From: Aphidius gifuensis
Taxonomy: Eukaryota; Arthropoda; Insecta; Hymenoptera; Braconidae
DNA: 64,000 bases
NCBI RefSeq assembly: GCF_014905175.1
Contig: NC_057789.1
Span: forward strand, 14,002,876-14,066,875
Direction of reading: 5' to 3'
Shown: positions 45,265-55,801 of the stretch, piece by piece
Position numbering within the stretch: the stretch's first letter is position 1
Layout of the letters: the number at the start of each line of letters is the position of its first letter
The notes under the pieces: model-generated
What the model was told of the DNA's origin: nothing
Database searches by the model: none
The model's input: the letters and a program-made list of their open reading frames with translations, nothing else
Program-made: the position numbers and the translations under genes

Positions 45265-45815
45265 GGTTGATTCCGAATATCTGAATTTCTGATAGACTTT
45301 TGATTTTTTTGGCTTATTTTCTAAATGAAATGATTATCTATATTGTGAATTTTTTTGAATTTTTTCTTGTTTGCTTTTTTCGAGATATTTACTGTCAAAG
45401 TTGACAACTTTACCACACAAGGTATACGCGTTACCTCATGTTTTTACGAATAACTTTTTTTTGTGTTGATTCAAAACTGTACATTTACTATCAGATTGTA
45501 GCCCTGGACAAGACAAAATTTTGATAATTATTTCAATTTTTTCTTCTTTTTCTTTTAATAAATATTTAACTTTTAAACTTCTAAACTTTGCTAGATGCGC
45601 GGCACACAGACATGAACACAAGCATGGTTTTGGCGTACGACGTAAACTTTGTTTGCTAGTGTGTTGCCGCGCACACACATACTACTAAAGAACTTGGTTT
45701 TTTCATCAGTGGCGCCACAAAAATTTCAGGATACGGGGAATAAAAAATAGCGTTATTAATATACGGGCCCTTTGTGGCATAAATATTGTTACGGCGATGG
45801 GACTTGGAATCAACC
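45265..45815 (+). mobile_element. MITE, 551 bp, TTAA target site, GGTTGATTCC termini
   Basis: Left end TTAA (45261-45264) then GGTTGATTCC. Right end GGAATCAACC then TTAA (45816-45819). The 10-bp termini are perfect inverted repeats, and TTAA on both sides is the piggyBac-type target. The interior has AAGTTGACAACTTT, TAGATGCGCGGCACA and GTGGCGCCACAAAAATTTC. An inverted diverged copy is at 55300-55801, and a relative with different tips is at 48948-49516. The 80-residue minus frame inside is a shadow. Confidence 0.85.
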
Positions 45816-46202
45816 TTAAAGAAGAAATTAGTGATAGCATTGACTAAAACAAGAAGTCAGAGGAATTTTTCAAAAAAGCCATACTAAGAGAAGAGAAGTT
45901 ATCAAGACGGAAAAATTCGAAAAAGAAGATAAGCGAAGCTAAAAATACCTTGAAAAATCAGAAAGAAGAACAAGTTATGGAAGAATGTAATGCAAAACCA
46001 CATTCTGTTAAAAATAGAGAGACCACAGCACCTGTGAATAAGGCAAGACCAAAATTTATATACCAAGGCTGCAGTAAAGTACGACACTTCATTAACCAAT
46101 GTCGTAGTAATGTGAAAGATGTGCGAAGTTGGGACACGCTGCTAGTACTTGTCGAGTATTTCTGAATGTATGCCAGTTGTGTAACGGTCCAGGCGACCTA
46201 GC

Positions 46203-47632
46203 CCAGGTAGGAGTGAACGATTGTGCCAGGCCTGGCACAAGCTTGTGCACAAGGCTCACATGCTTGTGTCTAGCTTGTGCTACAAGCTTGTGCCAAGGTT
46301 GTTAAGTGATTGGAAATGTGCCTATGTTACAAGCTTGATGACAAGCCTTGTACCAAGGCTCGTGTCCTAGCCTCGTGTTAAGACTCGTATTCCAGCCTTG
46401 TGCCAAGGCTTGTGCCTCGGGCTTGACTCAAGCTCCCAAAAACAATTTTAAAAAAAATATAAATAAATTATTATGGTTAATCTATTATTATTGTTAATTT
46501 AATAATTTCGACATTGTTATTTTTTAATTCAGACAATTCTATTAAACGATAATAATTAAACGAAAAACTAGGGACGCGACGCGGGATCGATCCGGGGCCT
46601 CTCACGTGGAAGTCCAATGCACTATCATGTCGACCATCGGGGTATTGATAAAAGTGGTCGTCAAAATTTTTTATATAAATAAATTCTATTGAGACTAAGC
46701 ACACAGTCCTCGCGAATGCCTCACACAATAGTCAAAGCCTGATAATTTTTATTTGAAATTTATATTAAATTTATATATCTAATTACTAGAATTTTTTTTT
46801 TTGAGTTAAATATATGCATAAGTCAAGTCTCGTGTCGGGCTTGGTGAAACAATGGGCACCAGCTTGAAACAAAGCTGTATTACGAGGCTTGTGTGAGGGC
46901 GGGAAAAATCAAGGGGATAGTCTTGTGTCGAGCCTGGATTAACAAGGCTTGTCTAGTGACTGGAAAAACAAGCTTGACACAACCTTGAAATTTTTAATCT
47001 TGTGTGAGACTTGGAATTAACGATTGACACAGGCTTGGTCAATCCAACAAGCCTGAACTAACAAGTCTTGTGCAATGACTGTAAATACAGGCTTGACACA
47101 ATCTTGGAATTTTTAACCTTGTGTAAGGCTTGGAATTACCGATTGACACAGGCTTGGTACAAGCCTGGACTAGCAAGTCTTGTGCAATGACTGTAAATAC
47201 AGGCTTGATACGAGCTTGGAATTTTTAACCTTGTGTAAAGCTTGGAATTAACGATTGTCACAGGCTTGGTACAAGCCTGGAATAACAAGTCTTGTGCAAT
47301 GACTGTAAATACAAGCTTGACACGAGCTTGGAATTTTTAACCTTGTGTGAGGCTCGGAATTAACGATTGTTACAGGCTTGGTACAAGCCTGGAATAACAA
47401 GTCTTGTGCAATGACTGTAAATACAAGCTTGACACGAGCTTGGAATTTTTAACCTTGAGTGAGGCTTGGGAATAACAATCGACACAGGCTTGGTACAAGC
47501 CTAGATTAACAAGTCTTGTGCAATGACTGGAGAAATTCTCTGTGCCAAGCTAGGCACATTCTAGTCCACCAAGGCTAGGAAACACAAGCTTGTAACAAGC
47601 CTGGCACGGCCGTTCACCCTTGTGGGATCCTA
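46203..47632. mobile_element. Foldback-type element: terminal inverted repeats around a 119-bp tandem array
   Basis: The left end CCCAGGTAGGAGTGAACG then GTGCCAGGCC is mirrored at the right end by GGCACGGCCGTTCACCC then GGATCCTACCTGGG. Between them at 46900-47540 about five 119-bp units repeat CTTGTGCAATGACTGTAAA, AGCTTGGAATTTTTAACC, TTGTGTGAGGCTTGG and ACAGGCTTGGTACAAGCCT. Palindromic AAGCTTGT and CAAGCCTGG motifs give strong folding potential. A 430-bp AT-rich segment with a tRNA-like stretch (46440-46870) sits inside. The element lies in the zinc-knuckle region of a gypsy gag. The exact target duplication is unclear (possibly AG). Confidence 0.75.
46560..46645 (-). ncRNA. tRNA-like segment (SINE head or tRNA pseudogene)
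   Basis: The minus strand reads CCCCGATGGTCGACATGATA, then GCATTGGACTTCCACG, then GGCCCCGGATCGATCCCGCG. TGGTCGACATGATAGTG is in A-box position and GATCGATCC matches the B-box. The spacing is close to a tRNA, but the acceptor stem does not pair well and no CCA-side end is clear. This fits a tRNA-derived SINE or a decayed tRNA rather than a functional gene. Confidence 0.4.
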
Positions 47633-48947
47633 CCTGGGAGCAAGTAGATGTAATATTTTTTTCATAGAACGCCATGAACTCCAGGGGATTGATGTGTGGA
47701 GCATGCGCCAACTCCCAAAAATACAAAATGCTGTGAGTTTTGTAGGGAAGAATCTCGCTTCGGGATGTTCTAGAAAAGGCTTGTACGACAATATGCAGGG
47801 AATTGCTTAAACGTCTTCTTTGAACAAGAGGGACGGGCCCGTATAGTAATTGTTCAAACTAAAAATTCCAATGCTATTAATTATACATTCTTCAATAACT
47901 TCTACACCTATTCCAGAAAAACTGTAAATACTTTACTTGATAATAAATCTAAATTACCCAAAAATATTTCACCCAATCGGAATTGAAAAGAATTTATCTG
48001 ATGATACTTTACATGATAACAAATCAAAAGAATCTGAAAGTACTTCACCCGCTAATAACTCTGAGACTACTTTTAATACTATATCTACTGAAAATACTAC
48101 TATTAATGAGACTCCTGGTTTACATTCAATAATGAACTTAAATAAAAAAAATCACAAATCTGTGCTACTTAATTATAGTGTAATTCGGAGAAATCAAATA
48201 TGAACTCGTAAAATTTCGAATGCATACTCTATATCACTAATGATAATCATGATAAAACTATTAAAACGCCACTTGACTAGAGAGCAACACCTAATTTATT
48301 AGAAATTTCTTATGTATTTAATATGCTGATAAATAATTTACAAGACACAGCAGAAGGTCCTATCAATACTTTGGGGTAAATAAAACTTAAAAATCTGGAA
48401 AAGTAGATTGAATGCTTGCTATTTGAAAATCCAAAAATGAATGGGATAGTTAGAGTACTTCCAGGATAGGCTAATACGCTCAGTCAGAGTAAAAGATGAT
48501 AAAATTTAAAAAGGATATTTAGAACAATTAAACTTAGGGGAAAGGATAATAGCCGGAGAATATTCAATCATCAATAATTATGGTTGAGTTTATACTAATA
48601 TTCAACACGAATAGTTACGAAATAATTATGAAAGAACTAGAGTTTAAAATTCATAATTTTATAGTAATTCAAAATCAACTTAAAGGAAAAATAAATATAC
48701 AGAAACACAAATTTCTTCAGAGTCAGAACGGCTGACAAAAACGCTTGATATTGCTAACTATCTCACTGAAACACTATAACTAATAGTTTTACAAATCTTT
48801 CTACTAGAGATTGTTGCGTTCAATTTCTGAACGTCAGTTTTCGAAAAAATCTTTACTCTTCTAAAGCCCTACCTTTGATAAATGGACCTACAGAAACATC
48901 TACTACCACTCATTATTCTACCTAACTGCCCAACTTCAGTCCTTTAA

Positions 48948-49516
48948 GGCAGTATGTAAATCCCAAGGTAGGATAATTCTTTGGGTTCAAAGAGGCACCC
49001 TTGTAACCATAGCTTAAAAAAATAATAAGTGCCCTCTAATGTCTAAAATTTGTATACTTTACTGACGCGTCTTTAGAAGTATGAGTAAGGGCGCCTCGTA
49101 TTTACACACACTAATACTACTTCAGCAGATTTTCAATGCTTCGCCTGGTACTTTTTGATTGTTTTTGACCCTAAATTTTCGTCTTAAATAATTAATAAAT
49201 TTTAAAATTCGTGGTAGAAATCGATGATTTTTTTAAAATTATTTTTGTTATTAAAATAAGTATAAGCTGTAGTAAAATAAAAGTTTTCTGTGAGAGCGTT
49301 TTTTCAATAGAAGTGAAAACGTGCCGATACTTCCTATGCTTGTGTGTTAAAGTGTTAAATTGTTGTCAACTTTGACCCTAATTATCTCGGTCAAATCGTG
49401 GTAGAAAATTACAAAAGAAATTTGATAAAATAGATCTTTATTCCACTTAGAAAATGAGCCTTCTTTGATCAAAATCTGTGAGAGGGAATTTTTTTTCAAT
49501 ATTTTGACATACTGCC
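48948..49516. mobile_element. MITE, 569 bp, TTAA target site, GGCAGTATGT termini
   Basis: Left TTAA (48944-48947) then GGCAGTATGT. Right ACATACTGCC then TTAA (49517-49520). The tips are perfect 10-bp inverted repeats. The interior contains AAATTGTTGTCAACTTTGAC and ACTTAGAAAATGAGCC, similar in layout to the 45265 element (TTGTCAACTTTG phrase), but the tips differ, so these are two subfamilies. Inserted into the decayed gypsy. Confidence 0.85.
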
Positions 49517-51295
49517 TTAAGGAACCCTCACTATTCGAAAGCCCTACCGAAAAATAGAACAGGAGAAAATCTTTTACGAACTATTTTGTTTTCAGGCTGG
49601 ATTTCTCAGCAACGCAATGTGGCCCTGAATCTCTACTTAAGTACAACTCTACTAGAACGCTTTCTAAAATCTGTTTTGCTCAATCACCGCACCTCGTCTT
49701 CCAAGAAACCCCTGGTATTCTGGAGTCCTACAGACCTGCAAAATGGACATGCGGACACAAAACTCAGACCTCTGGCTATTTTTCTATAGCACTGCTCAAA
49801 CAAAGCATTGCGAAAACTCCTTATTATCCCGTTACTCTATGGTCCTATAAAATCACTTTTTGGAAAGAATACTCATGACACTGTAGCAGAATCAATAATA
49901 GATCATACAAGATACACTGATGAGAATTAATACTCAAACCACCGCCACTTACCACTATGTGGAAGTACTAACAATAAGCACCTTCAAAAAAAAAAAACCA
50001 GAAACTGGATAATCTTAACATGTTAGATATGATACTAGATATACGCATTTGTAAAGTGGAAATTCTAAACTTGAAATCTATCTCAGTGACACTCCTAAGA
50101 CCACTACAACCTTAAATAAAGAAATACGATTTGAATTTTCAATGCTAATACTTAATGTTGGAATTAATGATAATAATGATAATATTTGAATAAAAAATCT
50201 ATCTAATGTAAATCGTAAAGCAACAAAACTTGAAAAAGTTAGATATTTACTATTCTTCATTATTTGAACGTCAAAGGATCAGACCATATTAATTTAAATC
50301 TAAAAAATTACGCCTATCGTTTTCAATTGAGCCATTGGAAATAACGCATCGAATATATCATCGCATACCTATGACTGACGAACTTCCTATTAATAATACA
50401 ATTGATCTCGATAACTTAAGGGAAGAATTCAAAGGTCAAATCCAAGAGAGTCTAAAAAAAAGTATCATTAAACATTTCAAAAGCCCATATAACTGCCTCG
50501 TCTGCATTATACAAAAACGAAACGAACGAAAACCGACTCTTAGCAATAATAATACAGGCTAAAAATAGTTGTTGACAATAGACCATTAAAAAAATGGTCA
50601 CTAACGCTTTCCCTTTCCCAATATAAATTATACCAATTGTGAGGCTCACTTGATAGTATAAAAACTGCTTTTTCTCCTTTACATGTACATTGGAATATTT
50701 TTGTATGTAGTTTAGCCTCGATCAACCCCTGCCACGTTTCACAGTAAAATTCCAGAATTTAATCAAAAAACTTACTTATTGGTCGAAAATTGTACTTTAC
50801 TTTAGAGGGTCTTTAAGACTTTTGAAAAAGTTCATGAAAACTATGTATAGGAAATTTTTTTAAAATAACAGCAATAATAGAATTCATAAAATTGTCAAAA
50901 AAATTAATTGGTTAGAAATCGCACTGAGCAACCCATAGTAATAACGGACACTTCCAAAGCTACTCTGGACAGAATAGCAATGGATTACTGTCGTGAAAAA
51001 TTTTCAAGAACAAAACCTTTGCTAAACAAAAAACAAAAGACCAATATGATATAAAAATTGAACTGAAAAAACTTTAAAATTGGCAATTATGTTTACATTA
51101 AAAAATGACCCAAATCAGAAAGATTGTACCCACATTGGAATGGACTTTTTGAAATAATTGATGTCTTTGAGAAGAGATAAATCAGAGTTATAGATGGAGG
51201 AAAAAAGGAAAAAACATTCCTTAGAAGAGTACGAAAATTCATGATTTCCCCAGAAAAAGCATTAATTGTTGACAAACATAGACCGAGATTGTAAT

Positions 51296-52560
51296 AGAAA
51301 TAGCACTAAATAATTAAGAAATCGCCTTATACATGCCAAGATACAAAAATTTTCGGAATTCTTCATCGAAAAGAGATTTATATGTTGAGTATTTATGTTA
51401 TAATCAACAAAAACAACTTGTATTAAAATAGTTATGAACACTTTTATTTATTATAAATACTTGTAGTTAAGTTATAGATTCATTGATATAATCCAATTGT
51501 AGATGTTACATGTTTATAATATGTTGCAAAAACGTACATGCTACTATTATTTGTTATTTGCAAGAGCGCTTGTCTCTCAAAATACATAGGTTTTGATAAT
51601 AATAATAACAGCGATTTTTATCTAGGCACACTTTTTGACCAATGATCACAAAGCGTTCCCATAATACTCAGCAACTAATTAATTTAGCTTTGCTTTAACG
51701 AATGTAAAATATTGTATGTTTCTTAAACTTGCAAACAAAGATTTCATAATTTTACGATTCGACAAAATCATGATAAATTATTATTAAATTAAATTTCAAT
51801 TATCCTGTTCCATCCGGTAGTGATTGGCTGATGATCATGAGCACGTCCCAATTAACTCATTTTTTTCTTAATATAGGAACAAATAATTTCTCATATTGCA
51901 ACTATTTTCAAAATCTATAATATCATTCACATTATATATCCGACATCCACTGGAATTGACCTACGGTTCTAGGATAGCATGCGAGTTTCACTTTTAAAAA
52001 TCGCGAGTGCAAATATCTCCAAACACTGGCGATTGTTTTGTTGCGAATTCAAAGATAAAGTGGTCGCTCTGAAATTCAAAAATACCCGAGATGAAAAAAT
52101 TGAGGTATTTTGACGAAACACAATTGTGTTTGATACTTGAAATTGTGTTTCTGAGCGCCATTGAAAGTACTTCTCGGATACCGATTGAAAAGTATTTTTA
52201 GCAGGATAATTATGTTTGACGAGTATTTGAAATACAATTGTATCTGGTTAAAATACTTGCTCGGGATACTCAAAAATACAATTGTATCCGGTTAAAATAC
52301 CTGCTGATTATTTGAAAAAAAATAATTCTAAGAAGAGTGCGTTTTACATATTTATTTTTTTACATAAATTCGTTTCTACCCGGGTTTGATCTTACGTTTT
52401 CCTAATTACTAAACCTACACTCTACCGCGAGACCATTTTTACAAGTTAATAACATTGAAAATTTTGCTCACATAAGCTACGAGGTCTATACAAATATAAT
52501 TTATTTAAAAAATTAAAAAAAAGATTCACTATCGTTATTTTAGATTACGACTCGATTTAT
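51296..52560. other. AT-rich sequence without a gene; small TTGTATCCGGTTAAAATAC duplication
   Basis: At 52220-52310 ATACAATTGTATCTGGTTAA and ATACAATTGTATCCGGTTAA occur in tandem, next to GTATTTTGACGAAACACAATTG motifs. No coding frame or domain was seen between the gypsy integrase tail and here. Confidence 0.5.
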
Positions 52561-52567
52561 TTGACTA

Positions 52568-52648
52568 TACATCCTTTCCTAATCAACATTTGCCATAATT
52601 AATTATAGTTAAATAGCTATTGGCAAATGTATGTAAGGAAAAGATGTG
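52568..52648. repeat. Inverted repeat with about 25-bp arms
   Basis: CATCCTTTCCTAATCAACATTTGCCA at the left, with a few mismatches, pairs with TGGCAAATGTATGTAAGGAAAAGATG at the right across an AT-rich loop. It may be a minimal MITE or a fold in intronic RNA. Confidence 0.6.
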
Positions 52649-53049
52649 GTGTCCCCAGCATGATTACTAGAATAAATTGGAAATGTTAATATAAGGATAG
52701 AAAAATTACTCATAGCATAATTGCTATGATATTGAAATCTAAGTCAAAAACTGAAGTATCAGAATACTTTTTAGACTTTAAAATACTCAAACATTTAGTC
52801 AATAATTGTATCCGATATTCGTCTTCATTTACTTCTTTTATAATACCATATGTATTCTTACCTGTAAACATCGACATAATTCAAACACTATAATATCTAT
52901 TCGAATACTCGATTCATCTCGATTCTTTTCTAAAATTCTACACTTAGCTTATTACAGAGCATTGAGTAATTTTGGCGTAATTAAAACTCAGCATATTCTT
53001 TTAATCGTGATTAGTCTTTAATATACGTTTACGTGAATATAGACGATAC

Positions 53050-53243
53050 CTTGTTCGACTTCTGCATTGATATACATTGTCTTTAGTCTCAGTTCTTCGT
53101 TTTCGTAAATCATTTCTCGAGAAGATTTACTATTAAGCTTTTGCGAAAAGTCACGTCTTCGAGCACGAAGAATGCCATAGTATCCAGAACTTGATCCTGT
53201 CGTCATCGTTAGGATTATATCGGATAGAATCAAATTCTACTTC
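53050..53243 (-). CDS. First coding exon of a host gene
   Basis: On the minus strand TTTCTTTCAG is a 3' splice site at the right edge, followed by 37 nt of leader and ATG at 53206 (context AACGATGAC). The frame gives 52 residues starting MTTGSSSGYYGILRARRRDF, rich in Arg/Ser and then charged (ENEELRLKTMYINAEVEQ). It ends GAACAAG before GTATCG, a good donor, with one G left over. The next exon at 38038-38162 begins with two nucleotides that complete that codon, and the joined reading continues straight into a coiled coil. The intron between would be about 14.9 kb. Gene identity is not known to me. Confidence 0.7.
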
Positions 53244-53519
53244 CTGAAAGAAATGAAATATTTAAGAAAAATGGGATTAGTTCATACTGGGTGCATTTAT
53301 ACATTTCCATCTGTGTAAAAGTAAACAAATAAAACAACCCGTTTGTTTCTTATTGGATCACCGAATTCATAATTCTGAAACATTTATCTGTAAAGTTGAG
53401 GGTAAATTTGATTATCGATAATTTTTAATATTTCCAATATCATGATGTTATCATTGACTTTATAATTAATCGTTTGATATTATTGTTCCGACAACCCGAC
53501 TCGGAATCCGCTTCAGCTA

Positions 53520-54190
53520 CACTGTGAAAAATTTTTAACTGCAGCAACGAGCTAGATAGCTGTCCTTTCTATCCACGGCTAACTAACCTTTGGATAGTTA
53601 GCAGAGGATTGTTATTTTGGCAATCTAAATTTGACAGGTTACTTGTGAAAACAGCACGCCTACTCGTTACATTAGCTATACTTTGGATAGCTGTGGTAGC
53701 TATCCAAAGCCTGACAAGCTGGTATCGCTGTAGTAACTATTTAGGATTGCGTATATATGCATAACTATAAGTATATAGACATACGAAGTAAAAACAATAT
53801 ATTAATGTACATTTACTAATTTTTAAAATTATTATCTGATTAATTTTATACTAAATTTGATGCACCAAATAAACGCCAACTTGAATACAAAATCTTATGC
53901 TAAATTTTTAATAACTATATGGATTATTTTAGTCATTGTTAATAATAACTTGGTGCATATCTGTCAATAAAGAGAAGTTATGAACACAACAGCTGTTGAC
54001 ATTAAGATTATGTCGAACCTGACGAGCTGGTTAGCCACGCTAACTATCCAGCCGGCTGGAATAACTAACCGATTGTCTTTTTAATATATCGGGCCTGATT
54101 ATTAAATCAACTATATCTATTTTCTTGTATTAACTATCCTTTTTTAACTATCCAATGCCTCGTGGCTACAGCTAAAAATTTTTTTCCGTG
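53520..54190. mobile_element. MITE, 671 bp, TA target site, CAC-type termini
   Basis: TA (53518-53519) then CACTGTGAAAAATTTTTA, with CTGCAGCAACGAG inside. The right end read in reverse gives CACGGAAAAAAATTTTTAG, with CTGTAGCCACGAG, then TA (54191-54192). The long, imperfect inverted tips and TA duplication fit a Tc1/mariner-class non-autonomous element. The interior has repeated TGGATAGCT/AGCTATCCA palindromic phrases (for example near 53690-53715). Confidence 0.8.
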
Positions 54191-54435
54191 TAATGGATTT
54201 TAATCGAAATCAGACTTTGGTAGTTTGAATGATTCGTTTAAAACAAATTGGATTCAAATATCTTGTCTTAGAGTCAAAAATGAACTTTCATATATATTAT
54301 AACACAACGATTATGATTGAAAAACGTACGAATGCCGTTGTAGATCATTAGTAGAGTATTCTCTTAGTAACGTAAAAAGTCAAATAAACGAGTGCGTCAT
54401 TCAAATAAACCAATGCTCCGGCAAATCGATGAGAA

Positions 54436-54481
54436 TAATAACAAAATTTATACATCAGTAGTTGTATAAATTTTGTTATTA
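54436..54481. repeat. Perfect 19-bp inverted repeat, 8-nt loop
   Basis: TAATAACAAAATTTATACA pairs exactly with TGTATAAATTTTGTTATTA across TCAGTAGT. It lies at the border of the G-rich stretch that follows. Confidence 0.8.
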
Positions 54482-54489
54482 TACAAGGT

Positions 54490-54650
54490 CAGTAGTTATA
54501 CAAGGCCGGTTCCAGAGCAGAGGTGAGGGATCAACGAGGCAGGGGTCGGGATCGCGGGTATCAGATCGGGGGTATCAGATCGGGGGGTCGGGATGGGCGA
54601 GTCGGGATCAGGGGGTCGGGGAGTCAGATCGGAGGTGTGAAACGATATCG
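54490..54650 (+). repeat. G-rich repeat of GGGATC/CAGATCGGGGG
   Basis: Short units such as TCAGATCGGGGGTA, GGGGGTCGGGATGG and GGGGGTCGGGGAGTCAG repeat in a strand-asymmetric, G-rich block in an AT-rich neighbourhood. Several runs of three or more G at short spacing could form G-quadruplexes. The open frame over it is not a gene. Confidence 0.65.
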
Positions 54651-55299
54651 TAGTCTGCCACCATATATCGAGGTGTCAGATTGAAGGTTAAGGATCGAAA
54701 ATTTGAGATGCTTCCAGAACTTTTGAGTTACTTCTTTCATAATTATAATAGTAATAATACTATTAATAATGATATTGATAATGAAAATATCGTAGTCTGT
54801 CACCATTTTTATTATCAGAATTCAATATTAATTATAATATTAATTATAATATTAATTATAATATTAATAATAATAGTAATAATGATCAAAAATATAAAAA
54901 AATTAATCTTACAGTATAACATCTGACCTTATATCCACCTGTAATTCATTAAAATAAGCGGAATAATAAAGAATAGTATCAGGAGTGAATAGGGTATACA
55001 GAGGTAGCTGACTATGCGTTTCCACTATAATCCCAAGCATTCACCTATATGCAATACAGTGAGACTACTCCCTCCCGTATGTGTGACCCACCTACGCATA
55101 TTTTTCTACAGAGCGCGTGACAACTCCCTCCCAATTATGAAACCCGCGTCGGTTACAAGTATTCGGAAGTTTGAAATATACGCAATTAACAATGAGCAAA
55201 AATAAAACAACTGAGCCCCCCTCAAAATGCCTTACCTGGGATTATAATAATAAGTACTATTTTTTTATAGTTCGTAAGGATACAAGTGTGTATACAATG
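54651..55299. other. No gene seen; AATATTAATTATAAT microsatellite
   Basis: TATCGTAGTCTG occurs at 54645 and again at about 54788, a small duplication. ATTAATTATAATATTAATTA repeats at 54826-54870. The 54990-55200 stretch is less AT-rich, with ACTCCCTCCCGTATGTGTG and AACTCCCTCCCAATTATG as a loose repeat, but has no recognised frame. Confidence 0.45.
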
Positions 55300-55801
55300 T
55301 ATCTAAAAGGGCTCGTATACTAATAACGCTATTTTTTATTCCCGTGTCCTGAAATTTTTGTGGCGCCACTACTGAAAAAACCAAGTTCTTTAGGAGTATG
55401 TGTGTGCGTGGCACGACACTAGCAAGCAAAATTTACGTCGTACACCAAAACCATGCGTTCATGTCTATGTGCCGCGCATTTAGCAAAGTTTCAATACTTT
55501 AAAGTTATTTATTTTTTAAAATCCACGTCAGAAAAAATTTAAATTTTTTGAGCAGATTCGTCTTTTTAAACACAATTTAATCGTAATTTGAAAGATTTCT
55601 ATCAGACAGCGAACTAGCTAAAAATAAAAATGTAAAGTATAGCCGATCTTCGTGTGTAAAAGTTGTCAACTTTGTCCCGCATTATCGCAAAAAAACCACG
55701 TCAAAAAAAATTGAAAAAAATTTACAAGATGAATAATTATTTCATTTAAAAAAAACTGAAAAAAAAAAATTTATGAGAAATTCAATTATTTAGAATCAAC
55801 C
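55300..55801 (-). mobile_element. Inverted, diverged copy of the GGTTGATTCC/TTAA MITE
   Basis: The right edge GAATCAACC followed by TTAA (55802-55805) is the mirror of the start of the 45265 element. In reverse it shares AAGTTGACAACTTTTACACAC, AAATGCGCGGCACATAGACATG, TTGGTGTACGACGTAAA and GTGGCGCCACAAAAATTTCAGG with that copy. The other end is lost near 55300. Confidence 0.8.

Larger units (their letters stand above)
45825..51295 (+). mobile_element. Decayed Ty3/gypsy (errantivirus-like) element with three insertions
   Basis: Gag-like basic coiled sequence (45860-46060) leads into nucleocapsid zinc-knuckle remnants: GCSKVRHFINQC, then CAKLGHAASTC and CQLCNGPGDLAQ at 46065-46195. A foldback-type element (46203-47632) then interrupts. 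The protease-RT linker (about 48500-48680) reads GERIIAGEYSIINNYG. The RT entry is at 50335-50560 (IPMTDELPINNTID, EEFKGQIQESLKKSIIKHF, SPYNCLVCIIQKRNE). The integrase tail is at about 51020-51290 (KTKDQYDIKIELKK, LYPHWNGLFEIIDVFEK, FLRRVRKFM). Many stops and gaps; most of the RT core and integrase catalytic core are gone. LTRs were not delimited. Confidence 0.6.

Noticed and set aside
45902..46099. 65-residue minus-strand frame with a hydrophobic segment
   Set aside because: Antisense shadow of the lysine-rich gag remnant.
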